This document shows, piece by piece, positions 1-7,629 of a stretch of 9,197 nt of DNA. The stretch covers positions 1 to 9,197 of the forward strand of contig PADE01000132.1 in the NCBI GenBank assembly GCA_002702965.1, read 5' to 3'. Every line of letters begins with the position of its first letter. Positions within the stretch are counted from its first letter, which is position 1. This DNA is from Planctomycetaceae bacterium. GTDB taxonomy: Bacteria; Planctomycetota; Planctomycetia; Pirellulales; Pirellulaceae. The position numbers were made by a program, and so were the translations under genes. The notes beneath the pieces are model-generated. The model did not search any database. It saw nothing but the letters and a program-made list of their open reading frames with translations, and was not told the DNA's origin.

Positions 1-1008
1 GCAACCACTTGTGTAACGTCCGGCAACGACACCGGTCATCGGCTGATGCCGCTCTTAAACGACCCTTTGGGACACAAGCAGGGTTGCTGCAGCGCTGCCG
101 ACGCGGACGATGCTAGGCGTGTTGCCGAAGGCATGAACATCCCGTTCTACGCGCTCAATCTGCAAGCTGAATTCGCCCACATCATCGACTATTTTGTCGA
201 CGAGTACTCGGCGGGGCGAACACCGAATCCATGCGTCATGTGCAACAACTGGATCAAGTTTGGTCGGCTATTCGACTACGCGGATAGCGTCGACGCGGAT
301 TACGTCGCCACCGGCCATTACGCCCGGCTGGCCGAAGGGGTCGACGGCTGCTCCGAGAGGGCGCTGTTGCGCGGCAGAGACGCCGGCAAAGACCAATCGT
401 ACGTCTTGTTTGGCATCGCCCGTGAGTATCTATCGCGGATGCTGTTACCCGTTGGTGACTATCAGAAATCACGGATCCGCGAGTTGGCCCGCTCGATCAG
501 TCTGCAGGTGGCTGAGAAGAAAGACAGCCAGGAAATTTGTTTCGTCCCGCCGGGACAGCACGCCGACTTCGTCCGTCGACAGCGCCGTGACTCTGATTTG
601 TCGGGGGAAATCGTCACCACGGGTGGCGACGTGGTCGGGCGACATGGCGGCATCGAGCAGTTTACGATTGGACAGCGTAAAGGTATCGGGGTAGCGTTGG
701 GCGAACCTCGCTTTGTGATCCGCATCGAAGCCGACACCCGCCGGGTTGTCATCGGGGATAAATCCGAATTGGCACGCCGCGTGTTGACGGCCGCTGGTGT
801 CAACTGGCTGTCGCTTCCGCCGACCAAACCATTTCACTGCTCGGCGCAGATCCGCTACAACGGCGTGGCCCAGTCAGCCACCGCCGTTCCACTAGCGGAT
901 GACCGGGTGCGGATCGTATTTGACGAAGCCACGTTCGGCGTCGCGCCAGGTCAGGCCGTCGTCTGCTACGCTGGCAACCGCGTTTTGGGTGGCGGATGGA
1001 TCGAATAG
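1..1008 (+). CDS. mnmA: tRNA-specific 2-thiouridylase MnmA, 5' end cut by window
   Basis: MnmA activates U34 of the tRNAs for Lys, Glu and Gln with ATP and thiolates it using a persulfide sulfur, giving the s2U of mnm5s2U in the cytoplasm. The frame is open from base 1, so the start and the N-terminal PP-loop (SGGxDS) lie outside the window; the ATG at 46 is internal. Numbering from that ATG, visible motifs are GCCSAADADDARR (13-25), GRTPNPCVMCN (57-67), ATGHYA (88-93), GKDQSYVLF (114-122), DSQEICF (160-166) and FTIGQRKGIGV, followed by the C-terminal beta-barrel with CSAQIRYNG. The two catalytic cysteines are present: Cys66 (bases 241-243, equivalent to E. coli Cys102) and Cys165 (bases 538-540, equivalent to Cys199). 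The residues just before GCCS look like a lineage-specific insertion. The gene ends TAG and converges on the DUF1570 gene 63 bp away. The family call is secure. Confidence 0.96.
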   Translation, partial: ATTCVTSGNDTGHRLMPLLNDPLGHKQGCCSAADADDARRVAEGMNIPFYALNLQAEFAHIIDYFVDEYSAGRTPNPCVMCNNWIKFGRLFDYADSVDADYVATGHYARLAEGVDGCSERALLRGRDAGKDQSYVLFGIAREYLSRMLLPVGDYQKSRIRELARSISLQVAEKKDSQEICFVPPGQHADFVRRQRRDSDLSGEIVTTGGDVVGRHGGIEQFTIGQRKGIGVALGEPRFVIRIEADTRRVVIGDKSELARRVLTAAGVNWLSLPPTKPFHCSAQIRYNGVAQSATAVPLADDRVRIVFDEATFGVAPGQAVVCYAGNRVLGGGWIE

Positions 1009-1050
1009 GCAACCCCGACTCGTCGATGCGGAGCGGGGGCATGCCGCGGC

Positions 1051-1068
1051 CTGCGGTCAGCACCGCGG
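1051..1068. terminator. Possible hairpin terminator between convergent genes
   Basis: The 63-bp gap between the stop codons of mnmA and the DUF1570 gene contains a short inverted repeat: CTGCGGT (1051-1057), loop CAGC, ACCGCGG (1062-1068), a 7-bp stem with one G-T pair. It could serve both converging transcripts. No T-run follows on either strand, so it does not meet the classical intrinsic terminator pattern and the call is weak. Confidence 0.3.
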
Positions 1069-1071
1069 ATG

Positions 1072-2232
1072 TCATTTGACCCGTTTCATGAATCGCAAGA
1101 ACTCCCGATCGAGCTTTTCCAGATCGCCGTGAAACGCCGCTTTGAACTCAGCCACGCGTTGTTCCTTGCCATCCTGTACCAGCGGACGCTTGGACGATAG
1201 TTGCTTGAGATACGTCACGAATGCGCGCGGATACCGTCGGATCAGAAAGTAGTTTAACGCCCACGCTTCGGCGTACGCCTCGTTGCGTTGTCGCACGATC
1301 GGGTGGCGAAACCGACTGTCATCGGCAATCAGGGTGAGCAGCGAATCGGCGGGGCGCGCCTGCAAATACCGCCGAAACTCCGGGAGTCGTACGCGGCTGA
1401 CACTGCCGATGCGGCGCCAGCCACGAGAGTTCTTCAAATCCGGCGTTTCAAAATAGATGGCCAGCCCTTCCGAGAGCCATAGCGGGTTGTCGGCATAGCG
1501 AATCTGTAATCCACAGTTAAACGCCAGTTGGTGGGTCGCCTCATGGATGATCGTTGCCACCGTTCGTTCCGCGGCCGGCTGGGAGAGGATGCGATTCACG
1601 TGTTTCGCGGTGCTCGCACGCGACCGGCCAAATCCGAGACCGTCGACCCCGGTCAAGTCGTACATCATGACCCGGTTACTTTGCAGGCTGTAATACCCGA
1701 TGATCACGTTGGCGGCCGCACCGAGCTCTTCGTCGGCGTACGATGCGTAACTCTCCTGATTATCAAATACCACCGCAATCAACCGCGTCGTAGGCTCCTC
1801 CAATTCCCATCCTCGATTTTTCCAGAACACAAAGAAGCCGCGGTACAGACGCTCGTACAGCGCGCCGCACCACTGCGCGTAGGGTGTCGAAGTGTTGTAG
1901 CAGACGAGATAATGTGCGGTCGTAAAAACCCGAAACCCCGCCGGGAGTTCCGCCAGCAAGCGAGTCTGGATCTGCTTGACGTCGAACCGTTCGAAAGGAA
2001 GATCATCCTCGTCGTGGGAAATCCGCTCCTGCGGCTGAATCGCCCACAGCACGCCCATTTGGTCTTCGATAAGAACTCCACCGTCCTGGGCTTCGACCAC
2101 CAACCGCCCAGTCACGCTGCGCACTCGGTTGTTGCGTTTGATCTTGACGTAATCGAGTCCCGGCGCGGAACTCGCTGCAACAACTAACGATGCACAGCAC
2201 AACCAGGCCAACCACCCGCAGGGTTTCATCAT
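1072..2232 (-). CDS. Exported DUF1570 protein, putative zinc metallopeptidase (gluzincin-like)
   Basis: This encodes 386 residues. The chosen ATG at 2232 (an ATG pair, 2227-2232) has GGGAG 7 nt upstream and opens directly into a signal peptide: Lys3, a hydrophobic run over about residues 7-20, and a likely cut after SSA (23). The frame stays open 60 codons further upstream to a GTG at 2412, but that stretch is Arg/Ser-rich, has no obvious ribosome site and would bury the signal peptide. The C-terminal half matches the planctomycete-rich DUF1570 family: HEATH at 230-234 (bases 1531-1545) and WLSEGLAIYFE at 252-262, with Glu255 placed as the third zinc ligand 21 residues after His234. This is the HExxH...E layout of gluzincin peptidases. 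Residues about 30-75 look like a small beta-rich N-terminal domain. Substrate is unknown; action outside the cytoplasm is inferred from the signal peptide. It lies 186 bp downstream of mutS on the same strand. Family call is good; peptidase activity is inferred. Confidence 0.85.
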   Translation of the reverse strand: MMKPCGWLAWLCCASLVVAASSAPGLDYVKIKRNNRVRSVTGRLVVEAQDGGVLIEDQMGVLWAIQPQERISHDEDDLPFERFDVKQIQTRLLAELPAGFRVFTTAHYLVCYNTSTPYAQWCGALYERLYRGFFVFWKNRGWELEEPTTRLIAVVFDNQESYASYADEELGAAANVIIGYYSLQSNRVMMYDLTGVDGLGFGRSRASTAKHVNRILSQPAAERTVATIIHEATHQLAFNCGLQIRYADNPLWLSEGLAIYFETPDLKNSRGWRRIGSVSRVRLPEFRRYLQARPADSLLTLIADDSRFRHPIVRQRNEAYAEAWALNYFLIRRYPRAFVTYLKQLSSKRPLVQDGKEQRVAEFKAAFHGDLEKLDREFLRFMKRVK

Positions 2233-2239
2233 TGCCCCA

Positions 2240-2244
2240 CTCCC
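2240..2244 (-). promoter_or_regulatory. Shine-Dalgarno site deciding the DUF1570 start
   Basis: On the minus strand GGGAG stands 7 nt before the ATG at 2232. It supports the signal-peptide start over the longer GTG-initiated form from 2412. Confidence 0.6.
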
Positions 2245-2331
2245 GCAATCTGTCTGCTCGGAAATCCACCGGAGCCGCTCGTCGCTCGGGTCCCGCAGCG
2301 CGCTCAACCGTGTGCGACCCCACACTATTGT

Positions 2332-2366
2332 GATCGATCGACGATTCGGTGGGCAAGATCGATCGA
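2332..2366. repeat. Two direct copies of GATCGATCGA in the mutS-DUF1570 gap
   Basis: The 10-mer GATCGATCGA occurs at 2332-2341 and again at 2357-2366, 25 bp start to start, in the 186-bp gap between mutS and the DUF1570 gene. Each copy contains the perfect palindrome TCGATCGA. On the minus strand the copies sit just upstream of a weak -35-like TTGCCC and just before a weak -10-like CACAAT (18-nt spacer), upstream of the DUF1570 start. They could be operator half-sites or simply two instances of an octamer common in this genome. The repeat is seen directly; a regulatory role is speculation. Confidence 0.45.
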
Positions 2367-2418
2367 GACTCCCCATCCGACGTCGCGACCCCGCCGTCGG
2401 GTCCGTTGACACCGCGAA

Positions 2419-5034
2419 CTAGTCTTCACGAACCAACTTGCGCCGCCAGGACTCGATCTGTTGCAGTGCTTGCAGCGGCGTCAAACGGTCGACTTCGACC
2501 TGGCGGATTTCTTCCAGCAAAGGGTGCTCCGCTGCCGCAAACAGTGTTAGTTGAAGGTCCTTCTGGGATCGTTGCTGTGAAGTCCGCCCCACACGGGGGC
2601 GCCCCTCTACGTCGAGATGTTCGGCCTCCAGTTGGGTCAGAATCTGTTTGGCCCGCTCGTTGACCTCGGGCGGAACGCCGGCCAGACGAGCGACGTGAAT
2701 TCCATAACTTTTGTCGGCCGATCCGGACACAATCTTATGCAAGAACACGACATTTTCTTCCCACTCCTTGACCGCGACGTTGAGGTTGCAGACGCCCGGC
2801 AGCAACCCCTCCAACTCGGTCAACTCATGGTAGTGTGTGGCAAACAATGTGCGGCACTCCAAACGGTCGTGGATGTGTTCGACAATCGCCCAGGCGAGCG
2901 AAATCCCGTCGTACGTACTGGTCCCACGACCAATTTCATCGAGGATCACCAGACTCCGCTCTGAAGCGTTGTTCAAGATGCGAGCGGTCTCGGTCATTTC
3001 CACCATGAATGTGCTCTGGCCGCGAGTGAGTTCGTCGCTGGCTCCCACCCGAGCAAAAATGCGATCCGCCAAACCAATTACAGCGCCGCGAGCCGGCACA
3101 AAACTTCCCAGTTGAGCCATCAGCGTGATCAGTGCCACCTGACGAATGTAGGTACTCTTCCCCGCCATGTTCGGTCCCGTAATCAACAAAATGCGCCCGT
3201 CCTCTTCCGCAGCCAGTGTGTCGTTGGGAACAAACGTCCCCTCGGGCTCGACGATGTCGAGGACCGGGTGTCGACCGTCTTCGATCTGTAAGACGGGTGC
3301 CTCGACAAGCTGTGGCCGACAATAGCCGCGCTGCCGCGCCAATTCGGCAAGGGCCAACAGGACATCGAGTTGCGCCAGCGCCGCCGCCGTCGACTGCAGG
3401 CGGCGCACTTCGGCGTGCACCGCGTCTCGGAGTGTGATGAATAGATCGTATTCGAGCGACTTGGCCCGCTCGTCCGCCGAAAGCACCTGTTCTTCGTACT
3501 CTTTCAATTCTGGCGTGATGTAGCGCTCGGCATTCTTGAGCGTCTGCTTGCGGATGTACGTCTCGGGGACCTCGGCCTGGTGGGTATTGGTCACCTCCAG
3601 GTAATAACCAAAGACTTTGTTGAAACCCACTTTTAGGCTGCCAATTCCTGTCCGTTCCGATTCCGCCGCCTGGTACTGGGCAATCCACTGCTTCCCGCCA
3701 GCCGCCAATTCTCTCAATCGATCGAGTTCTGCGTGGTATCCGTCTCGAATCACCCCACCGTCGCGGGCGTTCAACGGACAATCATCGACCAACGCCGCAT
3801 CTAGCAGTTGTCGCAGGGGAGGACATAGATCGATTTCGGTCTGCAGCTGGCAAAGCCGCGAACTCTCGCACGGCTCGAGACTATGTTTGATCCGCGGCAA
3901 CATTCCCAGCGTCCGACCGATGAACTTGAGGTCTCGGGGAGTCGCCCGGCCGGTTGTAATGCGCGCCAACAGACGCTGCACATCATAGACCGATCTCAGC
4001 TGCTCGCGCTGGCGCTCGCGCAACGCTTCCTCCTGCATCAACTCAGCTACCGCATCGAGTCGCGATTCGATTGCCTGGATGTCGACCAGCGGGTTCGACA
4101 TCCAATCCGCCAAGAGGCGAGACCCCATGGGAGTCACTGCGCGATCCAGTATCGCCAACAACGAGCCCTCACGACGTCCATTGCGGAGCGTACGGGTCAG
4201 TTCCAAACTGCGCCGCGTGGCTTCGTCAATTTCCAATGTCTGGCCGTTGCGGTAGGGGATGAGCCGATCGATATGGTCCAGCGACGTCCGCTGCGTTTCC
4301 TGGAGATACTCCAACACCGCACCGGCCGCGCGAACGGCCGCACGGTCGTCCCCGTCAAATCCAAATCCTTCCAAGCTGGCGATTGAAAAATGTCGTCCCA
4401 GAGCCTTCTCCGCCGATTCTAGAGAAAACGCCCACGCCGGGCGGACGGTGAACGCCACACCGCTCTCGAATTCAGCACCCAGCGGTGGATCACCGTCCAA
4501 CAGAAGGCACTCTGCGGGATGAATGCGTGCCAGTTGATCGGCGAGTTGCTGACGTGGAAACACGGCCGCCTGAAACCGCCCGGTCGACAATTCGGCCCAG
4601 GCGATCCCAACGTGCTCCGACGATGCCGATCCAGCCCCTCCGTCGAACACCACTGCGGCCAAATAATTGCTTTCGCGAGGGTCCAACAGGGCGTCGTCGG
4701 TCAGTGTGCCGGGGGTCACCACGCGCGTCACCTCGCGCTTCACCAAGCCCTTCGCCTGTTTGGGGTCCTCCACCTGATCACAAATCGCAGCGCGGAACCC
4801 GGCCGCGACAAGTTTGCCCAGATAGTTCTCGAGTTGATGATGCGGAAACCCGGCCATCGGGATCGGGTTTTCGCCCTTTTCGCGACTGGTGAGCGTCAGA
4901 CCTAACTCGCGGGCTGCGGTCTTTGCGTCGTCGTGAAATAACTCGTAAAAGTCCCCCATGCGGAACAGCAGCAGCGCATCGGCACAGGCCGATTTGGCTT
5001 CCGCATACTGCCGCATCATCGGGGTCTTGGACAT
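2419..5034 (-). CDS. mutS: DNA mismatch repair protein MutS
   Basis: MutS recognises base mismatches and small loops and, with ATP, recruits MutL. The protein is 871 residues from the ATG at 5034, a normal length. That start gives the usual N-terminus, MSKTPMMRQY; an in-frame GTG at 5058 would add eight unremarkable residues, and neither has a clear Shine-Dalgarno site. Domains in order: mismatch-binding domain with the Phe-x-Glu wedge (Phe29-Tyr30-Glu31, bases 4942-4950), connector, lever and clamp (including NKVFGYYLEVT and NAERYITPELKEYEE), then the ABC ATPase. The ATPase has Walker A GPNMAGKST (within 3151-3183), the STFMVEMTETA segment, Walker B LVILDE (2935-2952) followed by GRGTSTYDG, and ATHYHEL. 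Near the C-terminus QLTLF (828-832, bases 2539-2553) fits the beta-clamp binding motif. The protein is intact, with every key motif present. No mutL is adjacent. The 108-bp gap from the upstream PSD1-type gene allows, but does not prove, co-transcription. Confidence 0.98.
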   Translation of the reverse strand: MSKTPMMRQYAEAKSACADALLLFRMGDFYELFHDDAKTAARELGLTLTSREKGENPIPMAGFPHHQLENYLGKLVAAGFRAAICDQVEDPKQAKGLVKREVTRVVTPGTLTDDALLDPRESNYLAAVVFDGGAGSASSEHVGIAWAELSTGRFQAAVFPRQQLADQLARIHPAECLLLDGDPPLGAEFESGVAFTVRPAWAFSLESAEKALGRHFSIASLEGFGFDGDDRAAVRAAGAVLEYLQETQRTSLDHIDRLIPYRNGQTLEIDEATRRSLELTRTLRNGRREGSLLAILDRAVTPMGSRLLADWMSNPLVDIQAIESRLDAVAELMQEEALRERQREQLRSVYDVQRLLARITTGRATPRDLKFIGRTLGMLPRIKHSLEPCESSRLCQLQTEIDLCPPLRQLLDAALVDDCPLNARDGGVIRDGYHAELDRLRELAAGGKQWIAQYQAAESERTGIGSLKVGFNKVFGYYLEVTNTHQAEVPETYIRKQTLKNAERYITPELKEYEEQVLSADERAKSLEYDLFITLRDAVHAEVRRLQSTAAALAQLDVLLALAELARQRGYCRPQLVEAPVLQIEDGRHPVLDIVEPEGTFVPNDTLAAEEDGRILLITGPNMAGKSTYIRQVALITLMAQLGSFVPARGAVIGLADRIFARVGASDELTRGQSTFMVEMTETARILNNASERSLVILDEIGRGTSTYDGISLAWAIVEHIHDRLECRTLFATHYHELTELEGLLPGVCNLNVAVKEWEENVVFLHKIVSGSADKSYGIHVARLAGVPPEVNERAKQILTQLEAEHLDVEGRPRVGRTSQQRSQKDLQLTLFAAAEHPLLEEIRQVEVDRLTPLQALQQIESWRRKLVRED

Positions 5035-5142
5035 GGCCGCACCAATGTAGCACGCCACCGCGGTAGCGACGAGGCGGGCGGGCGCCGCGTCCCCAATCGA
5101 GGAGGGCGGGGCGACGAATGGAACGACTCCCGGACCTTCGTG
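5035..5142. other. GC-rich gap between the PSD1-type gene and mutS
   Basis: This 108-bp same-strand gap is strongly GC-rich, with runs of GGCGGGCGGGCG type. I see no clear hairpin followed by a T-run, no convincing promoter and no ribosome binding site close to the mutS start. It therefore does not settle whether mutS is transcribed together with the upstream gene. Confidence 0.5.
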
Positions 5143-7557
5143 TCACTCGATGTAGACGAACTCATTGGAAGCCAGCAGCACCCGGCAGGCGGCCCGCCAG
5201 ACTCCGGTCTTGCGATCGTTCGACTCCTCAGACCACTCCTCCTGGTAGGCGTTCAGGAACCGCCGCCAGGCCGCGTGTTCCACCTCTCGCGGCAAACGTC
5301 CAAGCACCCGTTCGTACAACCACTCGATGCGTGACGCGTCGTCTTTGGCCTCATCACGGGAAAGCCTCTCCAGCGCTGCGACCACATCGAGCATCAATTC
5401 ACTGTTCATCATGAACAACGCTTGGGGGGCCACAATGGTCTCGCTGCGATTTCCGGAAACCACCGCCGGATCGGGAAAATCAAAAGAGCGGAACATCTCG
5501 TACAGGCCGCTGCGCATCACCGGCAGATAGACACTGCGACGAGTCGAGGCGTACAGCGCGGGATCCTTGAGCGCAGCGGCCGACAGGATACGGAAGGTCT
5601 TGTCCTTCAATACCGCTCCACCCATCCGTCCATCCAACAAGCCGGCCACCGCCAACAGGGAATCACGCAGTACCTCAGCTTCCATCCGACGGCGGTTCAT
5701 CCGTCCCGTGTAGTGGTTCTCCGGATCGCGGCGCAAGTTCTCGGGCCCCGGCCGCGAACTCATTCGATAGGCCGCAGTTGTCATCAATCGCAGATGCATC
5801 CGCTTGATCGACCAACCCGATTCGATGAACCGAACGGCCAACCAGTCGAGCAGCGGTTGATTCGTGGGACGCCGCCCGAGACGGCCAAAATTGTCCGGTG
5901 AACGTACCAGTCCGTGAACAAAATGCCCTTGCCAGATGCGATTCGCCATCACGCGGGCAGTCAGTGGGTGGCTGTTCCGAGTCAACCAGTCGGCGAGCTG
6001 ACGACGGCCGCTCTCGGTGGCCGGCAGCGAACCGTCGGATGACTCCGACAGCAGGCGTGGAAACCGCCGAGGTGCCTGCCGACCGCGAATCAGATGATTC
6101 CCACGCAAGAATACTTGAAGATCTTCGACCTGTGACTCCTCGGAAGCCATCGCTTTGGGAACTTCCGCGTAGTCCGTTCGAACACGGTCTAGTTTTTCGG
6201 AAAGTCGCTTTTTCTCGTCGGCGCGGCCGACAAAATCTCCCAGGACCAAAGCTTCGTCGAGGCGATTCAGTTCACCTTCGAGATCTTCCAGTCTGCGTTC
6301 CAACTCGGGACCTCCCAGGGCGCGGCTGTTCCACTTGGAATCAACCCGGTACGAGAGCATCACGCGAGAGCTCTTAAAGATCCCGGCCAGGGCGTAGTAA
6401 TCATCGATCGAAATCGGATCGAATTTGTGGTCATGGCATCGCGCGCAGCCCAGCGTCAAGCCCATGAAAACGCGCCCCACGGTATCGATCTGATCGTCGA
6501 CAATGTCCATCTGTTGCTTTACCGGATCGTCTTCGGCGAGCATCTTCGGACCGATCATCAGAAAACCGGTAGCAATCAGCGGCGCGAACGGGTCGTCGGC
6601 GCGGCCCCGGTCGCTTTCCCCCGGCGACAGGAGGTCACCAGCGAGTTGCTCGGTGACAAAGCGATCGTAGCTGCGGTCCGCGTTGAGTGCGTCGATCACA
6701 TAGTCTCGGTAACGCCAAGCATCGGCATACGCCATATTGTCATCCATCCCGTTGGAGTCCGCGTAGCGCGTGACGTCGAGCCATCGACGACCCCACCGCT
6801 CGCCGTATCGGGGGGATGCGAGCAGCCGATCGACAACCCGCGGCCAGCGATCGGGCGACCCATCTTGCAGAAACCTTCTCACGTCACTCGGCTGTGGTGG
6901 TACACCATGCAGATCGAAGGTGCCGCGGCGGATCAGCATCGCCCGACTGACGGGCGGCGCCGGGGCCAGCTGTTGAGTTTCCAATGCTGCCAAGAGGAAC
7001 GCATCCACCCCATCCCGCGGCCAGTCGCCTGCGTCGAGCGGCGGAAGAGCTGCCGCCCGCGGCGTTTGCCATGCCCAAAAATCGCGTTCCGCCTCGGTGA
7101 TACCGCGCGCCTCTACGGATTCCACCGCTGCTCGTTGCTGCCGCGGCGCAGCCGGCCAGGGAGCGCCCATCTTGACCCACCGCACCAGCACCTCGATCTG
7201 TCGCGCGGACAGCTTCGCTTTAGGTGGCATCGCCTTGACCGACGGGTCGTGTTCGACCGCCAGCACGAGCAAACTGCGGCGCGGCAGTCCGGGGGAAATC
7301 GCCGGACCAGAGCGGCCTCCCTTTAGCAGCGCTGCCCGGGAATCGACCCGTAGTCCATTTGGCATCTCGCCTTCCGGCCCATGGCAGTCGAGACAATGTT
7401 CGGCCAGTAGGGGTCGTACCGCGGTCTCAAAAAAACGCACTTGCTCGGCGGTCGGGGACTGCGGCGCAGCGGGGCTCACCCCGGTCCCCCACACACAAAC
7501 CGCGGCCAGACAGCCGCGCCACAGCGGCCACCGAGTCCCTCTTTTCCAGGCAGACAC
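5143..7557 (-). CDS. Exported planctomycete cytochrome-type protein, PSCyt1-DUF1549-DUF1553 (PSD1 family)
   Basis: This encodes 804 residues with a GTG start; AGGAG lies 7 nt upstream. The N-terminus has basic residues (Lys5, Arg6, Arg9, Arg14), a hydrophobic stretch to about residue 27 and a likely signal-peptidase site near SPAA (28-31). Domains: a class I cytochrome c module at about 38-135 with haem motif CLDCH (55-59, bases 7381-7395), HGPEGEMPNGLRVDSR, and AMPPK with Met110 as likely distal ligand; DUF1549 at about 180-390, ending in a second CxxCH, CARCH (371-375, bases 6433-6447), within LGCARCHDHKFDPI; a charged, probably coiled-coil linker at about 405-455; and DUF1553 at about 510-775 with MANRIWQGHF, RSPDNFG and NRRRMEAEVLRDSLL. 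This is the canonical architecture of a family greatly expanded in planctomycetes and thought to act outside the cytoplasm, probably in redox steps of polysaccharide use; the reaction is not established. Such genes are usually followed by a DUF1501 gene, but here mutS follows. A DUF1080 gene diverges upstream. Confidence 0.95.
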   Translation of the reverse strand: MSAWKRGTRWPLWRGCLAAVCVWGTGVSPAAPQSPTAEQVRFFETAVRPLLAEHCLDCHGPEGEMPNGLRVDSRAALLKGGRSGPAISPGLPRRSLLVLAVEHDPSVKAMPPKAKLSARQIEVLVRWVKMGAPWPAAPRQQRAAVESVEARGITEAERDFWAWQTPRAAALPPLDAGDWPRDGVDAFLLAALETQQLAPAPPVSRAMLIRRGTFDLHGVPPQPSDVRRFLQDGSPDRWPRVVDRLLASPRYGERWGRRWLDVTRYADSNGMDDNMAYADAWRYRDYVIDALNADRSYDRFVTEQLAGDLLSPGESDRGRADDPFAPLIATGFLMIGPKMLAEDDPVKQQMDIVDDQIDTVGRVFMGLTLGCARCHDHKFDPISIDDYYALAGIFKSSRVMLSYRVDSKWNSRALGGPELERRLEDLEGELNRLDEALVLGDFVGRADEKKRLSEKLDRVRTDYAEVPKAMASEESQVEDLQVFLRGNHLIRGRQAPRRFPRLLSESSDGSLPATESGRRQLADWLTRNSHPLTARVMANRIWQGHFVHGLVRSPDNFGRLGRRPTNQPLLDWLAVRFIESGWSIKRMHLRLMTTAAYRMSSRPGPENLRRDPENHYTGRMNRRRMEAEVLRDSLLAVAGLLDGRMGGAVLKDKTFRILSAAALKDPALYASTRRSVYLPVMRSGLYEMFRSFDFPDPAVVSGNRSETIVAPQALFMMNSELMLDVVAALERLSRDEAKDDASRIEWLYERVLGRLPREVEHAAWRRFLNAYQEEWSEESNDRKTGVWRAACRVLLASNEFVYIE

Positions 7558-7564
7558 AAACGCT

Positions 7565-7569
7565 CTCCT
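7565..7569 (-). promoter_or_regulatory. Shine-Dalgarno site for the GTG start at 7557
   Basis: AGGAG on the minus strand lies 7 nt before the GTG codon. It fixes a non-ATG start for the PSD1-type gene; the only nearby upstream ATG, overlapping this site, is out of frame. Confidence 0.7.
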
Positions 7570-7629
7570 GCAACATCAAATCCCCAACCACTGGTCCGCC
7601 CATTGTACTCCATCGGGCACGACATCGAT

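Noticed and set aside
1528..2187. 219-codon plus-strand open frame opposite the DUF1570 gene
   Set aside because: It is a shadow frame over the HExxH-containing gene, with no domain and no ribosome site seen.
2233..2412. 60-residue N-terminal extension of the DUF1570 protein from a GTG at 2412
   Set aside because: It is Arg/Ser-rich, lacks a ribosome site and would place a clear signal peptide inside the protein; the ATG at 2232 has a Shine-Dalgarno site.
2936..3781. 281-codon minus-strand frame inside mutS
   Set aside because: It overlaps the intact MutS ATPase region in another frame; its Gly/Arg-rich translation has no family features.
5035..5058. GTG at 5058 as the mutS start
   Set aside because: It adds only eight residues not typical of MutS, and the ATG at 5034 gives the usual N-terminus; neither has a clear ribosome site, so a small doubt remains.
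6427..7326. 299-codon plus-strand open frame opposite the PSD1-type gene
   Set aside because: Its translation shows no recognisable domain and an Arg/Pro/His-rich composition typical of antisense frames in GC-rich genes.
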